NCBI GenBank assembly: GCA_964568855.1
Contig: CAZMSD010000033.1
Span: 1 to 48,926, forward strand
Direction: 5' to 3'
DNA: 48,926 nucleotides
Origin: CAZMSD01 sp964568855
GTDB taxonomy: Bacteria; CAIWAD01
Position numbers and translations under genes: made by a program. The notes beneath the pieces were generated by a model, which worked only from the letters and a program-made list of their open reading frames with translations, was not told where the DNA came from and did not search any database. This document shows, piece by piece, positions 8,225 to 18,600 of the stretch. Each line of letters opens with the position of its first letter. The first letter of the stretch is position 1.

Positions 8225-9796
8225 ATGGCATCACACTGCAACTCACCGGCACATCAGGGCAAGACAGTATCACAGATAGTCGGGCTGGTCCTCGGTCCCC
8301 TGCTGTTCCTGACGATGTTGCTTTTCATGGACCTGGACCCGGGCAATCCGCAGGTCACACGCATGGCTGCTGCGGCGGCGTGGATGGCCGTCTGGTGGAT
8401 CACGGAAGCGATCCCGCTCTACGCCACGGCCCTGCTGCCCATGCTGCTCTATCCCCTGTTGGGTATCCTGAAGGCCGGCGACACCGCGCCGATCTATTTC
8501 AACTCCACGATCTTCCTCTTCCTGGGCGGATTTATGATCGCCCTGGCCATGGAGCATTGGAAGCTGCACCGGCGCATCGCGCTGACGATCATCCGCGCCA
8601 TCGGCGGCGGACCGAACCGCATCATCCTGGGCTTCATGCTCGTGACGAGTTTCCTGTCGATGTGGATCTCCAACACCGCCACGACGATCATGATGATCCC
8701 CATCGCCCTGGCCATCATCCTGCAGATGGAGGAAGTCTATTCCCGCGGTGATACACGGACGTTCTCGACGGCCCTGATGCTGGGCATCGCCTACGCCGCT
8801 TCCGCGGGGGGCATCGCCACCCTGGTGGGCACACCGCCGAATCTTTCCTTCGCCCGCATTTTCGAGATCATGTTTCCCGCCGCGGAGCCCATCGCCTTCG
8901 GTACCTGGTTCCTGATGGGCCTGCCCATCACGGTCGTGATGCTGGGGATAATCTGGATCATCCTGACCAGGGGTTTCTTCCGCATACCAAAGAGTATCAC
9001 GGTCGATCAAGGTGTCATCGACGCGGAGTGCGGGAAGCTGGGAAAGGCGAGCTTCGAAGAGAAAGCGGTCTTCATCGTGTTTATCACCGCCGCCCTGCTC
9101 TGGGTCTTCAGGAAGCCGCTCAACCTGGGATTCGCGGTCGTCCCGGGCTGGTCGCAGTTTCTGCCCCGGCCGGAGCTGATCGACGACGGCACGGTTGCGC
9201 TGCTCATGGCCATGCTGCTCTTCCTGGTGCCTGCGAAGCGGCGGAAACCGGGACCATCCTCCGCCGAAGCGGCGACTTCCCCGACGGTGATGCCGCCCGG
9301 GATCGTGCTCAAGCTGCCCTGGAACATCATCCTGCTCTTCGGCGGAGGTTTCGCCCTGGCCAGGGGTTTTCAGGCTACAGGTCTGGCCGCCTGGATCGGC
9401 GGACAGTTCGCTGCTTTCCAGGACACGGCGCCGCTGGGTGTCACGGCCCTGATCTGTTCGATGATGACATTCGTCACGGAACTGACCTCCAACACGGCCA
9501 CCACGGAAATGGCCCTGCCTATCCTGGCCTCCATCGCCGTGGCAATGAAGACCAACCCGCTGCTGCTGATGGTGCCGGCGACCCTCTCGGCCTCCTGCGC
9601 CTTCATGATGCCCGTGGCCACCCCGCCCAACGCCATCATCTTCGGCAGCGGGCGCGTACGCATCGCCGACATGGTCCGGGCCGGACTGGCGGTCAACCTG
9701 ATCGGCATCGTGGTCATCACTACCCTGTTCTACGCGCTGGGCACGGTGGTCTTCGGAATCGATCCGGCGCGCTTCCCGGAGTGGGCCGCGATATAG
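8225..9796 (+). CDS. DASS/SLC13-family sodium:dicarboxylate or sulfate symporter
   Basis: 523 aa with about 11-12 hydrophobic segments, the size of DASS carriers such as VcINDY. Both family Ser-Asn-Thr signatures are visible: SMWISNTATTIMMIP (SNT at 149-151) and TELTSNTATTEMALPIL (SNT at 422-424), as is MPVATPPNAIIFGSG near the C-terminus. These motifs bind sodium and the substrate carboxylate or sulfate. GAGGAG precedes the ATG. The next gene begins 5 bp after its stop, so the two are probably co-transcribed. The substrate (succinate, citrate or sulfate) cannot be told from sequence alone. Confidence 0.9.
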   Translation: MASHCNSPAHQGKTVSQIVGLVLGPLLFLTMLLFMDLDPGNPQVTRMAAAAAWMAVWWITEAIPLYATALLPMLLYPLLGILKAGDTAPIYFNSTIFLFLGGFMIALAMEHWKLHRRIALTIIRAIGGGPNRIILGFMLVTSFLSMWISNTATTIMMIPIALAIILQMEEVYSRGDTRTFSTALMLGIAYAASAGGIATLVGTPPNLSFARIFEIMFPAAEPIAFGTWFLMGLPITVVMLGIIWIILTRGFFRIPKSITVDQGVIDAECGKLGKASFEEKAVFIVFITAALLWVFRKPLNLGFAVVPGWSQFLPRPELIDDGTVALLMAMLLFLVPAKRRKPGPSSAEAATSPTVMPPGIVLKLPWNIILLFGGGFALARGFQATGLAAWIGGQFAAFQDTAPLGVTALICSMMTFVTELTSNTATTEMALPILASIAVAMKTNPLLLMVPATLSASCAFMMPVATPPNAIIFGSGRVRIADMVRAGLAVNLIGIVVITTLFYALGTVVFGIDPARFPEWAAI

Positions 9797-9801
9797 GAGG
9801 G

Positions 9802-10455
9802 ATGCCGTCATTGGATCGCATCACACTGAACGGCTATATGCCGAAGATTTCAGCAATTTGTCTGATACTGCAGTTTCAGCAACCTGCACCCGCGCAGGAC
9901 ACCACCCGCTTCATCAGCGATTTTCTGGCCGCGGCCCTCGAGCGCTTGCAGCACCAGGTCGTGTATGACGGCGCATACCGGAGCATTCCCTATCCCGGCG
10001 GCGACGTACCCGACAGCGTCGGAGTCTGCACCGATCTCGTGATACGCGCATACCGGTCGGCCGGCGTGGATCTGCAGCGGCTGGTGCACGAGGACATGCG
10101 GCGACACTTCGGCGAGTATCCCGGGGACTGGGGCCTTGAGAGGCCGGACCACAATATCGATCACCGGCGCGTGCCCAATCTCCGGACCTTCTTTCGCCGC
10201 ATGGGCGCGGAGCTGCCGCTCACTCACGATCCCCGCGATTTCATCCCGGGCGACCTGGCTACCTGGATTCTCTGGGGCTATCAGCCGCACATCGGCATCG
10301 TCCTCGATTCGCTGTCGGCGGACGGGATACGGCCGCTGATCGCCCACAACATCGGCAACGGTCCCGAGGTACAGGACTGCCTCTTCGACCTGGAACTAAC
10401 AGGCCACTATCGATTCCTGCCGCTGGAGCAAGCAGCCGCGCCCCGCGAAGACTGA
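9802..10455 (+). CDS. DUF1287 family secreted protein
   Basis: 217 aa from the ATG at 9802, just after GGAGG; the short spacing makes the ATG at 9838 a possible alternative, since the signal peptide (ISAICLILQFQQPAPAQ) begins there. The mature protein shows the DUF1287 pattern: VVYDGAYRSIPYPGGDVP, GVCTDLVIRAYRSAGVDLQ with a conserved Cys, DHNIDHRRVPNLRTFF, and HIGIVLD near the end. The domain is related in organisation to NlpC/P60-type amidases (Cys then His), but its activity is not established. It is probably coupled to the transporter gene upstream. Confidence 0.8.
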   Translation: MPSLDRITLNGYMPKISAICLILQFQQPAPAQDTTRFISDFLAAALERLQHQVVYDGAYRSIPYPGGDVPDSVGVCTDLVIRAYRSAGVDLQRLVHEDMRRHFGEYPGDWGLERPDHNIDHRRVPNLRTFFRRMGAELPLTHDPRDFIPGDLATWILWGYQPHIGIVLDSLSADGIRPLIAHNIGNGPEVQDCLFDLELTGHYRFLPLEQAAAPRED

Positions 10456-10593
10456 ACCATCAGCCCGTCTTGTGGACCGATCCACATGGGAAGATGAGCC
10501 TGGCCATCACTCGAAAAACCGTTGACTCAGCTTTGCGCTAAAGGGATATTCACCTTCGATGGCCACCGTACTGCAACCGGAGACGGAGTTTCC

Positions 10594-12381
10594 ATGAAGC
10601 CCGCGCGTCAACCCGTCCTGCGATTCGCGGCAGCTCTTCTGCCGTTCTGCGTCCTCGCATCCGCGAGGGCCGGCGATCTTCCATACCCGCTGCTCTTCGT
10701 GCACGGCCTGATCGGCGACTACCGGACCTTCGAGGGTACGCTGGTCCAGATCCAGCAGGTGTTTGCGCTCGGCGATCCCTACGTGTATCACGCCTGCCTG
10801 AACCACGACCAGGACGACGAAACGGCGCTGCTGGAAGCGGACGTGGCGGAAATCGGCTGGACCGCCTACGGGAGCGACCAGCTAAGCCAGCCACCGGCGG
10901 ACACCAGGCTGTTCGCGCTAAGCCTGGACGACGATGTGTTCCAGGACATCGACGGGCACGGCGACCACCACCACTCGAACCAGGCGGCGATTTTCAAGCA
11001 GGGCTGGGCGGTCGGCAGGGCTGTCACCGGCGTGCTGGAGATCACCGGGCGCGAAAAGGTCGTGCTGGTGGGCCATTCCATGGGCGGGCTGGCGATCCGC
11101 GAGTACCTGCAGCGGACCGTGGACGACACGCCCTCCGGCGAGCATCGATGGTGGGTCGATCCCCTTGACGTCGAGTATGGACACGACGTTGCGCGGGTGG
11201 TGACGATCGGTACGCCACACCTGGGCTCCAATGCGGGCCTGGACGATCCCACGCGGCTCGCTGAGCGTGACGACTGGTGGGAGATCAACAGCGCCTCGGA
11301 GAGCATGCGCGACCTGCGCTATTCCTACGACTCCTATCCCAACTGCCCGGACGACCCGGTGGGGATCTACCTGTTCGGCGGCAACGAGCACTGCATCGAC
11401 ACGCAATCGTGGTTCTCCTACTGGAACACGGACATCAACTGCGACGGCGACGAGACAGGCGACATCACCGGCATCGACACAGGCACCGGGGATAATCCCC
11501 AAATCCCGCTGCCGGAGAATATTCTATACACATGGATCACCTCCGACACGCAGGAGGGCGAATGCGTGTGGTTCCCCTGGTGCTGGTTCGACGACAGCCC
11601 GGGCGACGGCGCGGTGCTGCTCGACCGCCAGTGGCTCTACACGGGATCCGTGCCGGAACCGGCGGGAGCGGCCGACACGCTGCTGATCCAGACGGCGCAC
11701 ATCGACGAGGGCGGCGACTACCGGGCGATCATCCGGGGCCTGGACGAACCGGACGAAACCGAGCACGCTTACGCCGTCGATCTGGATTCGTGTTACACCG
11801 GCGGCGTGACGTACCAGCCGGGTTACGCTGCGACGGATGTGGATTGCTACGCTTTCAGCGCCGGCGAAACAGTTCTCCTGGCGCTGACCATCGACGGACC
11901 AGATTCGGGTGTTACAGAGTATGCGATCAGCGACGGCGCCGATTCCATCTCCTGGGGAAACGTCGAGTCCTTTCCGTTCATGACCGAGTTCGTGACACCT
12001 CCGGGAGTCTGCTACCTGCTGCTCACCTGCCAGGCCGACGGTGATACATGGAGCAACCCCTATACCTTCTGCCTCGAGGGAACCGCATTGGACCCGCCCA
12101 CGGCGATCGACGATCTTTCGATCCAGGCGACGGAAAACGGAGTCCAGCTCTCCTGGACTGAACCCGCCTGTCCCTCAGGAGGAACGCTGGTGCCGGCCGA
12201 GTACAGGATCTACGCTGACGCTGACCCATACTTCGAGCCACAGCCGGAACTGTTGCAGGGAACGACCCAGCAGGCGAGTTACCTCCACGAAGTGGATACT
12301 GAGCCTGCGGGTTCGCTGTTCTACAGGGTGGTTACGGATGGATACTGTTTACCGGGGCAACGCACGCAACCGGTGAATTAA
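10594..12381 (+). CDS. Secreted lipase-like alpha/beta hydrolase with FN3 module
   Basis: 595 aa from the ATG at 10594 (GGAG 7 nt upstream). A signal peptide ends near ASARA (about residue 26). The hydrolase core starts with LLFVHGLIGDYRTF (oxyanion region), then LVGHSMGGLAIREYL with nucleophile Ser162 in GHSMGG, and VVTIGTPHLGSNAG. The later GDGAVLLDRQWL and TAHIDEGG could supply the acid and His. A pre-peptidase-like beta region (about 400-490) is followed by a C-terminal FN3-like domain (AIDDLSIQATENGVQLSW). It is probably an extracytoplasmic esterase or lipase for acyl glycerols or related esters. It is followed by 229 bp without a gene. Confidence 0.82.
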   Translation: MKPARQPVLRFAAALLPFCVLASARAGDLPYPLLFVHGLIGDYRTFEGTLVQIQQVFALGDPYVYHACLNHDQDDETALLEADVAEIGWTAYGSDQLSQPPADTRLFALSLDDDVFQDIDGHGDHHHSNQAAIFKQGWAVGRAVTGVLEITGREKVVLVGHSMGGLAIREYLQRTVDDTPSGEHRWWVDPLDVEYGHDVARVVTIGTPHLGSNAGLDDPTRLAERDDWWEINSASESMRDLRYSYDSYPNCPDDPVGIYLFGGNEHCIDTQSWFSYWNTDINCDGDETGDITGIDTGTGDNPQIPLPENILYTWITSDTQEGECVWFPWCWFDDSPGDGAVLLDRQWLYTGSVPEPAGAADTLLIQTAHIDEGGDYRAIIRGLDEPDETEHAYAVDLDSCYTGGVTYQPGYAATDVDCYAFSAGETVLLALTIDGPDSGVTEYAISDGADSISWGNVESFPFMTEFVTPPGVCYLLLTCQADGDTWSNPYTFCLEGTALDPPTAIDDLSIQATENGVQLSWTEPACPSGGTLVPAEYRIYADADPYFEPQPELLQGTTQQASYLHEVDTEPAGSLFYRVVTDGYCLPGQRTQPVN

Positions 12382-12610
12382 CAAGCAGATACGCTGATGC
12401 CAGTCAGCGATTTAACAAACTAAACAAGACTTAACAGATTTCGATAAGTTGGATTCTACCCTTTCTCAGCATGTTCGATCAGGCCGCCAACTCTTGACAA
12501 TTCTAAACCGGCACTTCAGAAATGTCACGCTCGTACATTCTCAGCATCTTGTTGCATGCCTGTTTCCTCGGTGGTCACACGTTGCTGTACAACATATCCG
12601 GGGGCCCGCC

Positions 12611-13642
12611 ATGAAAGCCGTCGTCATCACCGCCCACGGAGGACCCGAGGTCCTCGAGCCGCGCGATCTGCCGTCGCCGGAACCGGGTCCCGGGGAGGTG
12701 CGCGTCAAGGTGGCCGCCGCGGCCCTGAATCACCTGGACCTCTGGGTCCGGCGCGGGCATCCCGGGTTGAAGCTTGATTTCCCTTTCGTTCCCAGCGCCG
12801 ATGTGGCGGGCGTGGCCGATCTCTGCGGCGAGGGCGTGACACGCTGCGAACCGGGAGACCGCGTGCTGCTCTACCCGGCGCTCTACTGTAACCGCTGCGA
12901 AGAATGCCTCGAGGGCCGGCAGAACCTCTGCCCCGAATACAGCATCCTCGGCGAGAAGACGCCGGGGGGGCTGGCGGAAGAGCTGGTGATACCGGAGCGC
13001 AACGTCTACCCGATGCCGGAGGACCTGGACTTCGAGAAAGCGGCGGCCTTCCCCCTGGCCACCTTGACGAGCTGGCATATGCTGGCGGACAAGGTGCGCC
13101 TGCGTCCCGGCGACTGGGTGCTGATCCAGGCGGCGGCCTCCGGCACCGGCGTCGCCGCCCTGCAGATCGCCCGCCTGTTCGGCGCGCGCGTCATCGCAAC
13201 CGCGGGCGCCGGGGCGAAGCTGAAGCGCCTGCGCGAGCTGGGCGCCGAGGAGACGATCGACTACCGCGAGGAGGATGTGCGCGCTCGGGTCAGGAAGATC
13301 ACCGCGGGCCGGGGATGCGCCGTGGTCGTGGATCACGTGGGCGCCGACACTTTCCGCGCCTCGCTGGGCTCACTGGCCGCAGGCGGCAGCTATGTCACCT
13401 GCGGCGGCACCTCGGGTCCCAGGCTGCAGTTCGACGTGCGGCACCTGTTCATCAAACACCAGCGGATCGTCGGCAGCACCATGGGCACGGCTGGTGATTT
13501 CCAGGCCGCGCTGGAGCAGCTGCGGGCGGGCCGCGTCCGACCCGTGATTCACCGAGTCTTCGAAATGGAGCAGGCCGCCAAGGCCTACGCCGAACTCGAG
13601 CAACGAGCGGTCTTCGGCAAGGTGGTGATACGCGTGGGCTGA
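12611..13642 (+). CDS. MDR-family zinc-type dehydrogenase / quinone oxidoreductase-like
   Basis: 343 aa from the ATG at 12611, the usual start of the family (MKAVVITAHGGPEVLE). The GroES-like domain has the four structural-zinc cysteines C93, C96, C99 and C107 (CNRCEECLEGRQNLC). The position that holds the catalytic-zinc Cys in alcohol dehydrogenases is Asn here (ALNHLDLWVRRG), as in quinone oxidoreductases, so a structural but not a catalytic zinc is expected. The Rossmann motif is AAASGTGVAALQIARLFGA. NAD(P)H-linked reduction of an alkene, quinone or aldehyde is likely. The frame is open upstream to 12449, but no convincing domain lies there. Confidence 0.82.
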   Translation: MKAVVITAHGGPEVLEPRDLPSPEPGPGEVRVKVAAAALNHLDLWVRRGHPGLKLDFPFVPSADVAGVADLCGEGVTRCEPGDRVLLYPALYCNRCEECLEGRQNLCPEYSILGEKTPGGLAEELVIPERNVYPMPEDLDFEKAAAFPLATLTSWHMLADKVRLRPGDWVLIQAAASGTGVAALQIARLFGARVIATAGAGAKLKRLRELGAEETIDYREEDVRARVRKITAGRGCAVVVDHVGADTFRASLGSLAAGGSYVTCGGTSGPRLQFDVRHLFIKHQRIVGSTMGTAGDFQAALEQLRAGRVRPVIHRVFEMEQAAKAYAELEQRAVFGKVVIRVG

Positions 13643-13648
13643 AAGAAA

Positions 13649-13676
13649 ACCCGCCGGCGCGATTCCACCGGCGGGT
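13649..13676 (-). terminator. Rho-independent terminator of the parvulin gene
   Basis: A 9-bp perfect GC stem (ACCCGCCGG / CCGGCGGGT) with a 10-nt loop. On the minus strand it is followed by TTTTCTTTC, so it terminates the leftward parvulin gene. It sits 6 bp past the dehydrogenase stop and may also work, without a U-tract, for that convergent gene. Confidence 0.75.
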
Positions 13677-13761
13677 CGTCGATACCGACTGAGCGGCAGT
13701 CCTCAACCGGGGAACGCCGATTCAAGCGTTGGTCCGGTTGCCGCGGCGTGATACGCGGCGA

Positions 13762-15492
13762 TCAGTCCGCGAAAACGGACTTCAACCGGTCCGCGTACTT
13801 CGTGACACCGAACTTGGCGCTGGCCTCGTCGAGCCATTCGCTACGGCCCTTCTCGCGCGCTTCGCGCTCCAGTTTCATCCTGATGGAGGTCTGAGCCTCA
13901 TCCAGGCGCTTCTGCTTGGGCGGATACTTCTCAAGCAGCTTGATCACCGACCAGCTGCGCCCGATCTGCAGAGGTTCGCTGATGTCGCCCGCTTCCATCG
14001 TGAAAGCGGCCTCGCCCATCTTGCCGTAACGGCCGGGCGAGAAGGGATCCAGTGTGCCGTCGGTGTCCTGCTTCCCGGGACGTTCCGTGTGCTGCTTGGC
14101 CAGCGCCCCGAAATCCGCGCCCTTCTTCGCCTGGTCCGAGAGGCTCGAGGCCAGCTGCTCGTCCTTGACGTAGATTTCCTGGACCTGCACCTGGCGCGGA
14201 TGCATGTAGTCCTTCAAGTGGGAATTGTAATACGCCTCGACTTCCTCGTCGGAAACCTCCGTTCGCGGCTTGATGTACTCCCGGTCGTACTTCAGCAGCA
14301 GGGTCCGCTCGAGACGCTCCCGGGCGCCGTCCAGGACTTCCTGTTCCTTGTCCAGGCCTCTCTCCTTAGCGCGCCGCTCCAGCATCGGGAACATGGTGGC
14401 GCCCTCGATCATCTCCACCACGTTCTGGCTGGTGGTGACCGACGAGGGCGGGCGGTAGTTCTTCTCCAGCCAGTCGGCCATTTCCACCAGCTCCAGCGCG
14501 TCCGTATCCCAGTCGGCCAGTGCCCGGTTGGTCCATTTCTCCTTGGACAGCCGATTGAGGATCTCCGTGAGACGGGCGTCTTCCTTCGTGCTCTTCTGGA
14601 TGTCGGTGAGCAGTTCTTCGGGCACGCCTTCCTGGATCTGGAAGCCGTATTCCTCGCGCATGTCCGCCAGGTACTTCTCGCCCATCTCCTGAAGCTCGGT
14701 CTTCATGGCCATCTGGGCGTTGCGCACCAGGGCTTCCCGCTGGTCGTCGAAGCTCGGACGATGCTCCACCGTGCGCCGGTCTTTCAATTGGATCAGGTGC
14801 ACACCGAACTGCGTTTCCACAGGCTGGGACAGATCGCCCACTTCCATGCCCCAGCAGGCCTCCTGGAAGGCGGGCACCATGCGTCCCCAGGTAAACCAGC
14901 CCAGGTCGCCCTTGCGCCCCTGGCCGCCGGGTTCCTCGGTGTAACGCTCGGCCGCGTCCGCGAATGCCAGCCCCGCTTCCACCTCCTTGTGGATCTCCAG
15001 GGCGCGCTGCATCACCGCCGCGCTGTCTTCCGACCAGTTAAGCAGAATGTGGGCCGCCTTGACCTCCGTGCCCTGCTTCTCATAAGTGTTGCGCAGCACT
15101 TCATCGGTGATCATCCGGTCCAGGATCTCGGCCTTGTACAGTTTCTGGATCAGCGCTTCGCGCAGGAAGTCCTCGTACTTGTCCCGCGCATCATCCGTCT
15201 CGAAGAATCCGTCTTCCCTGGCGGAAGCCAGCTTCAGCTCCTGCTCCACCATCTGGTCCAGCACCGCCTCGCGCTTCTCCATCGGCTGGCGGCCGGCGTC
15301 TTTCGCCGTGCGGAACTGGCGGATCATCTCCTGGCGAAAATCGTCGATGGTGACGCTCTTGTCGCCCACCTTCGCCAGCAGGTTATCCTCAGGCGGGGCG
15401 CAACCCGCCAGAACAGCCGCGATGCACAGGCTGGTCAAACTCAAGGCGCCCAGACGTCGCAAGGCTCCGGTCTCAGGGCTCGAGGTTTGCAT
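13762..15492 (-). CDS. Parvulin-type peptidyl-prolyl isomerase lipoprotein (PrsA/SurA-like)
   Basis: 576 aa from the ATG at 15490-15492, which has GGGAGGATTC upstream; the longer frame to 15567 lacks this. The lipobox is LAGC with Cys31, so the protein is a lipoprotein on the periplasmic face. A SurA_N-like region follows (LLAKVGDKSVTIDDFRQEMI). Two PpiC domains are visible: one around AAHILLNWSED to FGVHLIQLKD, and a second near the C-terminus (VQEIYVKDEQ to RSWSVIKLLEKYPP). The role is folding or chaperoning of exported and outer-membrane proteins. It lies 146 bp downstream of mfd on the same strand and ends at a hairpin terminator. Confidence 0.87.
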   Translation of the reverse strand: MQTSSPETGALRRLGALSLTSLCIAAVLAGCAPPEDNLLAKVGDKSVTIDDFRQEMIRQFRTAKDAGRQPMEKREAVLDQMVEQELKLASAREDGFFETDDARDKYEDFLREALIQKLYKAEILDRMITDEVLRNTYEKQGTEVKAAHILLNWSEDSAAVMQRALEIHKEVEAGLAFADAAERYTEEPGGQGRKGDLGWFTWGRMVPAFQEACWGMEVGDLSQPVETQFGVHLIQLKDRRTVEHRPSFDDQREALVRNAQMAMKTELQEMGEKYLADMREEYGFQIQEGVPEELLTDIQKSTKEDARLTEILNRLSKEKWTNRALADWDTDALELVEMADWLEKNYRPPSSVTTSQNVVEMIEGATMFPMLERRAKERGLDKEQEVLDGARERLERTLLLKYDREYIKPRTEVSDEEVEAYYNSHLKDYMHPRQVQVQEIYVKDEQLASSLSDQAKKGADFGALAKQHTERPGKQDTDGTLDPFSPGRYGKMGEAAFTMEAGDISEPLQIGRSWSVIKLLEKYPPKQKRLDEAQTSIRMKLEREAREKGRSEWLDEASAKFGVTKYADRLKSVFAD

Positions 15493-15637
15493 GAATCCTC
15501 CCGATCCGTTTTTCGCCGGCACGCGTACTCCGCGACGGCGTTTATCCACTGACATTTCTCGTTTCATTCCGTTCCAGGCGCCCGCCCCGTCGCCGGGTCC
15601 GGCACCGCCGCACCTTGTTCCGGCTGCGGTAAACCAA

Positions 15638-18600
15638 TTAATTTAAGGATTGCAGATCACGCTTTCTCCTGCGGGCCGTTCTCGCCCTGGCATTCGAGTC
15701 CTCCGTTTCCCGGGGGCTGAGTTCCCGCAGCAGCTTCCTGGCCTGCTCGATGCGCGGGATCCAGTCCAGCCCCTGCTGTCCAAGCACCAGCGCCAACTCC
15801 GGTTCGCCGTGGATCTCGAAGCCCCAGGCCTGGTCCAGGTGCTTCAGGGCGGCGAGGAAGCGGGCTCCGTCGTCTTCACCTTCCTGCAACGGCACCAGTC
15901 TCAGGCGCTCGTCTCGCATGTCCACGCGGATCAGCCCGCAGACGCGGCCCATCTTCTGCAGTTCCACCATGTAGAACAGCATCAGCGCTTCCCGGGGCGG
16001 ATTGCCGAAGCGGTCCGCCACTTCCGCACGCAGTTCGTCCAACTCGTCGGGGCGGTCGGTCTGCTGCAGCCGACGGTATAGGTTCACGCGCTCGCCCGGA
16101 TCCTCCACGTAGTCGGCGGGCAGCAGGGCGTCCATGGGCAGTTCCACCCGGCACTCCGCGGCCGTGCGTTGGGCGCCTTCCTCGTCCTTCAGCTCATCTT
16201 CCGCCTTGATTTCAGCGATGGATTCCTCCAGCAGGCGGTTGTACAGCTCGTAGCCCACCGCGTTGATGAAGCCGCTTTGCTCGGCCCCCAGGATATTGCC
16301 GGCTCCGCGGATCTCCAGGTCGCGCATGGCAATCTTGAAACCGCTGCCCAGGTCGGTGAATTCGCCGATGGTGAACAGCCGCTTCTTGGCATCGGGCTTC
16401 ATGGCGAAGGCGGTCGGCGTCAGCAGGTAGGCATAGGCCTGGCGGTGGCTGCGCCCGATGCGTCCCCGCAACTGGTAGAGCTGGGCCAGGCCGAAGGCGT
16501 CCGCGCGGTTGACGATCATGGTGTTCACGTTGGGAATGTCCAGACCGGTCTCGATGATCATGGTGCTGACCAGGACGTCGTACTCCCGGCGCATGAACTG
16601 CAGCATCACCCGCTCCAGCGACTTCTCGCGCATCTGGCCGTGGGCCACCGCGAAGCGCGCCTCGGGCACCAGCTCCACCAGCATGGAGCGCATGGTGTCG
16701 ATGGTCTGAACGCGGTTGTGGACGAAGTAGACCTGGCCGTTGCGATCCAGCTCGCGCATGACCGCGGTGCGAATGGTGGTCTTGTTGTAGGGCACGATCT
16801 CGGTCTCGATGGGCAGGCGGTTGGAGGGCGGCTCGTTGACCAGCGAGAGGTCCTTGATTCCCAGCAGGGCCATATCCAGGGTCCGCGGGATGGGCGTGGC
16901 CGTCATGGTGATCACGTCCAGGTTGGCCCTGAGTTGCTTGATGCGCTCCTTGTGCATCACGCCGAAGCGCTGCTCCTCGTCCACCACCAGCAGGCCGAGG
17001 TCCTTGAAATCCACGTCCCTGGAAAGCAGGCGGTGGGTGCCGATGATCACGTCCACCTTGCCGCGCTTGAGATCGGCCAGCACCTGGCGCTGCTCCTGCC
17101 GCGTGCGGAAGCGCGAGAGCACCTCCACGCCCACGGGGAATTCGGCGAAGCGGGCGCTGAAGGTATTGTAGTGCTGCTGGGCCAGAATCGTCGTCGGAAC
17201 CAGAACGGCGGCCTGCTTGCCGTCACACACGGACTTGAAGGCCGCCCGCACCGCCACCTCGGTCTTGCCGAAGCCCACGTCCCCGCAGATCAGGCGGTCC
17301 ATCGGCCAGCCGGCTTCCATGTCCTCCTTGACCGCGGTGATGGACTCCAGCTGGTGCGAGGTCTCCTCGAACTCGAAGGCGGCCTCCATCTCCTTCTGCC
17401 AGACCGTGTCACGGCCGGTACTGTAGCCGCGGGACATCCTGCGCCGCGCGTAGAGCTCCACCAGCTCGCGGGCAATGTTCTTGATGGACTTCTTAGTGCG
17501 ACTCTTGACGCGCTCCCACTCGCCGGTGCCCAGGCGGCTGAGCTTGGGCTCGGCGCCCTCCTGGCCGGAGTACTTCACAACGTCGCGGAAGTGCTCCAGC
17601 CGCACGTAGATGCGGTCGTCGTTGGAGTAACGGATCTTGAGCACCTCGCGCTCGACGCCGTGCACCGTGATACGCGTCAGGCCCTCGAAGATCCCGATGC
17701 CGAAGCGGACGTGCACCACCGCGTCGCCCGGCTCCAGGTTCTCGATCTTGCGCAGGGCGGTGGCCCTCTTGAAGCGCCGGAAGCTGCGGCGCGACCGGGG
17801 ACGTCCGAAGATCTCGTGATCCGTGAAGACCGCCAGCTCCGCGTCGTGTGACACGAATCCCTGGTGGAGCGAACCTACGCTGAGACGCACCTCGTGCGCG
17901 GGAAAGCCGGACTCCTCCAGGATCTCGCGCAGGCGCTCCAGCTGGCCGTTGTTGTCGCACAGGATGTGAACCTCGTGTCCGTCCGCCCTGTGCGAGCGGA
18001 TGTTATCGAAGAGCAGGTCCAGGTTGCGCAGAAAGCTCTCCTGGCGGCGGGAGCGGAAATTCACGGCCTCGTCGTCGATCAGTCGGCTGGGATGAAAGAC
18101 CACCCGCGGCCGGCGGGAAAGATCTTCGATGACGCGAGGAGGGTCGATGTACTTGTGATCCGGAGAAAGGATCCCCTCGCGTGCGTCCAGGCTGCTCCAG
18201 CTGCCGGCTGCGTCGCGCGCGAACTGGTCCAGGTGCTCGCGCAGTTCATCGCGCGGCGGGCAGATGAAGAGCGTGTCCTCGCGCAGCAGCTCGAAGAGCG
18301 ACTGGTCGTAGGCATCCTGCTCGCCGGAGCTGATAACCACGCTGATGCCCGGGAAGTGCTCCGTGCTGGTCTGGCTGCTGGGATCGAAAGCGCGGATCGA
18401 TTCGATCTCGTCGCCGAAGAATTCCAGCCGAAGCGGGTATTCGAGGCCCCAGGGGTAGAAGTCGAGGATGCCGCCGCGCACGCTGAACTGGGCGATATCC
18501 TCCACGGCCACCTCGCGGGAGTATCCCGCGGCGCCCAGTTCGTCTATGAAGGCCTGGCGATCCAGCTCCATTCCGGTCTCGAGGTTGTAGATGCCGCGGT

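Noticed and set aside
8270..9811. 513-codon minus-strand frame opposite the DASS transporter
   Set aside because: Highly charged Gln/Asp/His-rich shadow of a membrane-protein gene.
12494..12499. TTGACA as the dehydrogenase promoter
   Set aside because: A perfect -35 hexamer, but no acceptable -10 at 16-18 nt spacing.
13729..15552. 607-codon plus-strand frame opposite the parvulin gene
   Set aside because: Antisense shadow of a GC-rich gene; composition is His/Leu/Gln-rich with no domain, while the minus-strand frame has a lipobox and PpiC domains.
16169..17851. 560-codon plus-strand frame inside mfd
   Set aside because: Shadow of mfd; no start signal, no recognisable motif, and mfd motifs are intact in the opposite frame.
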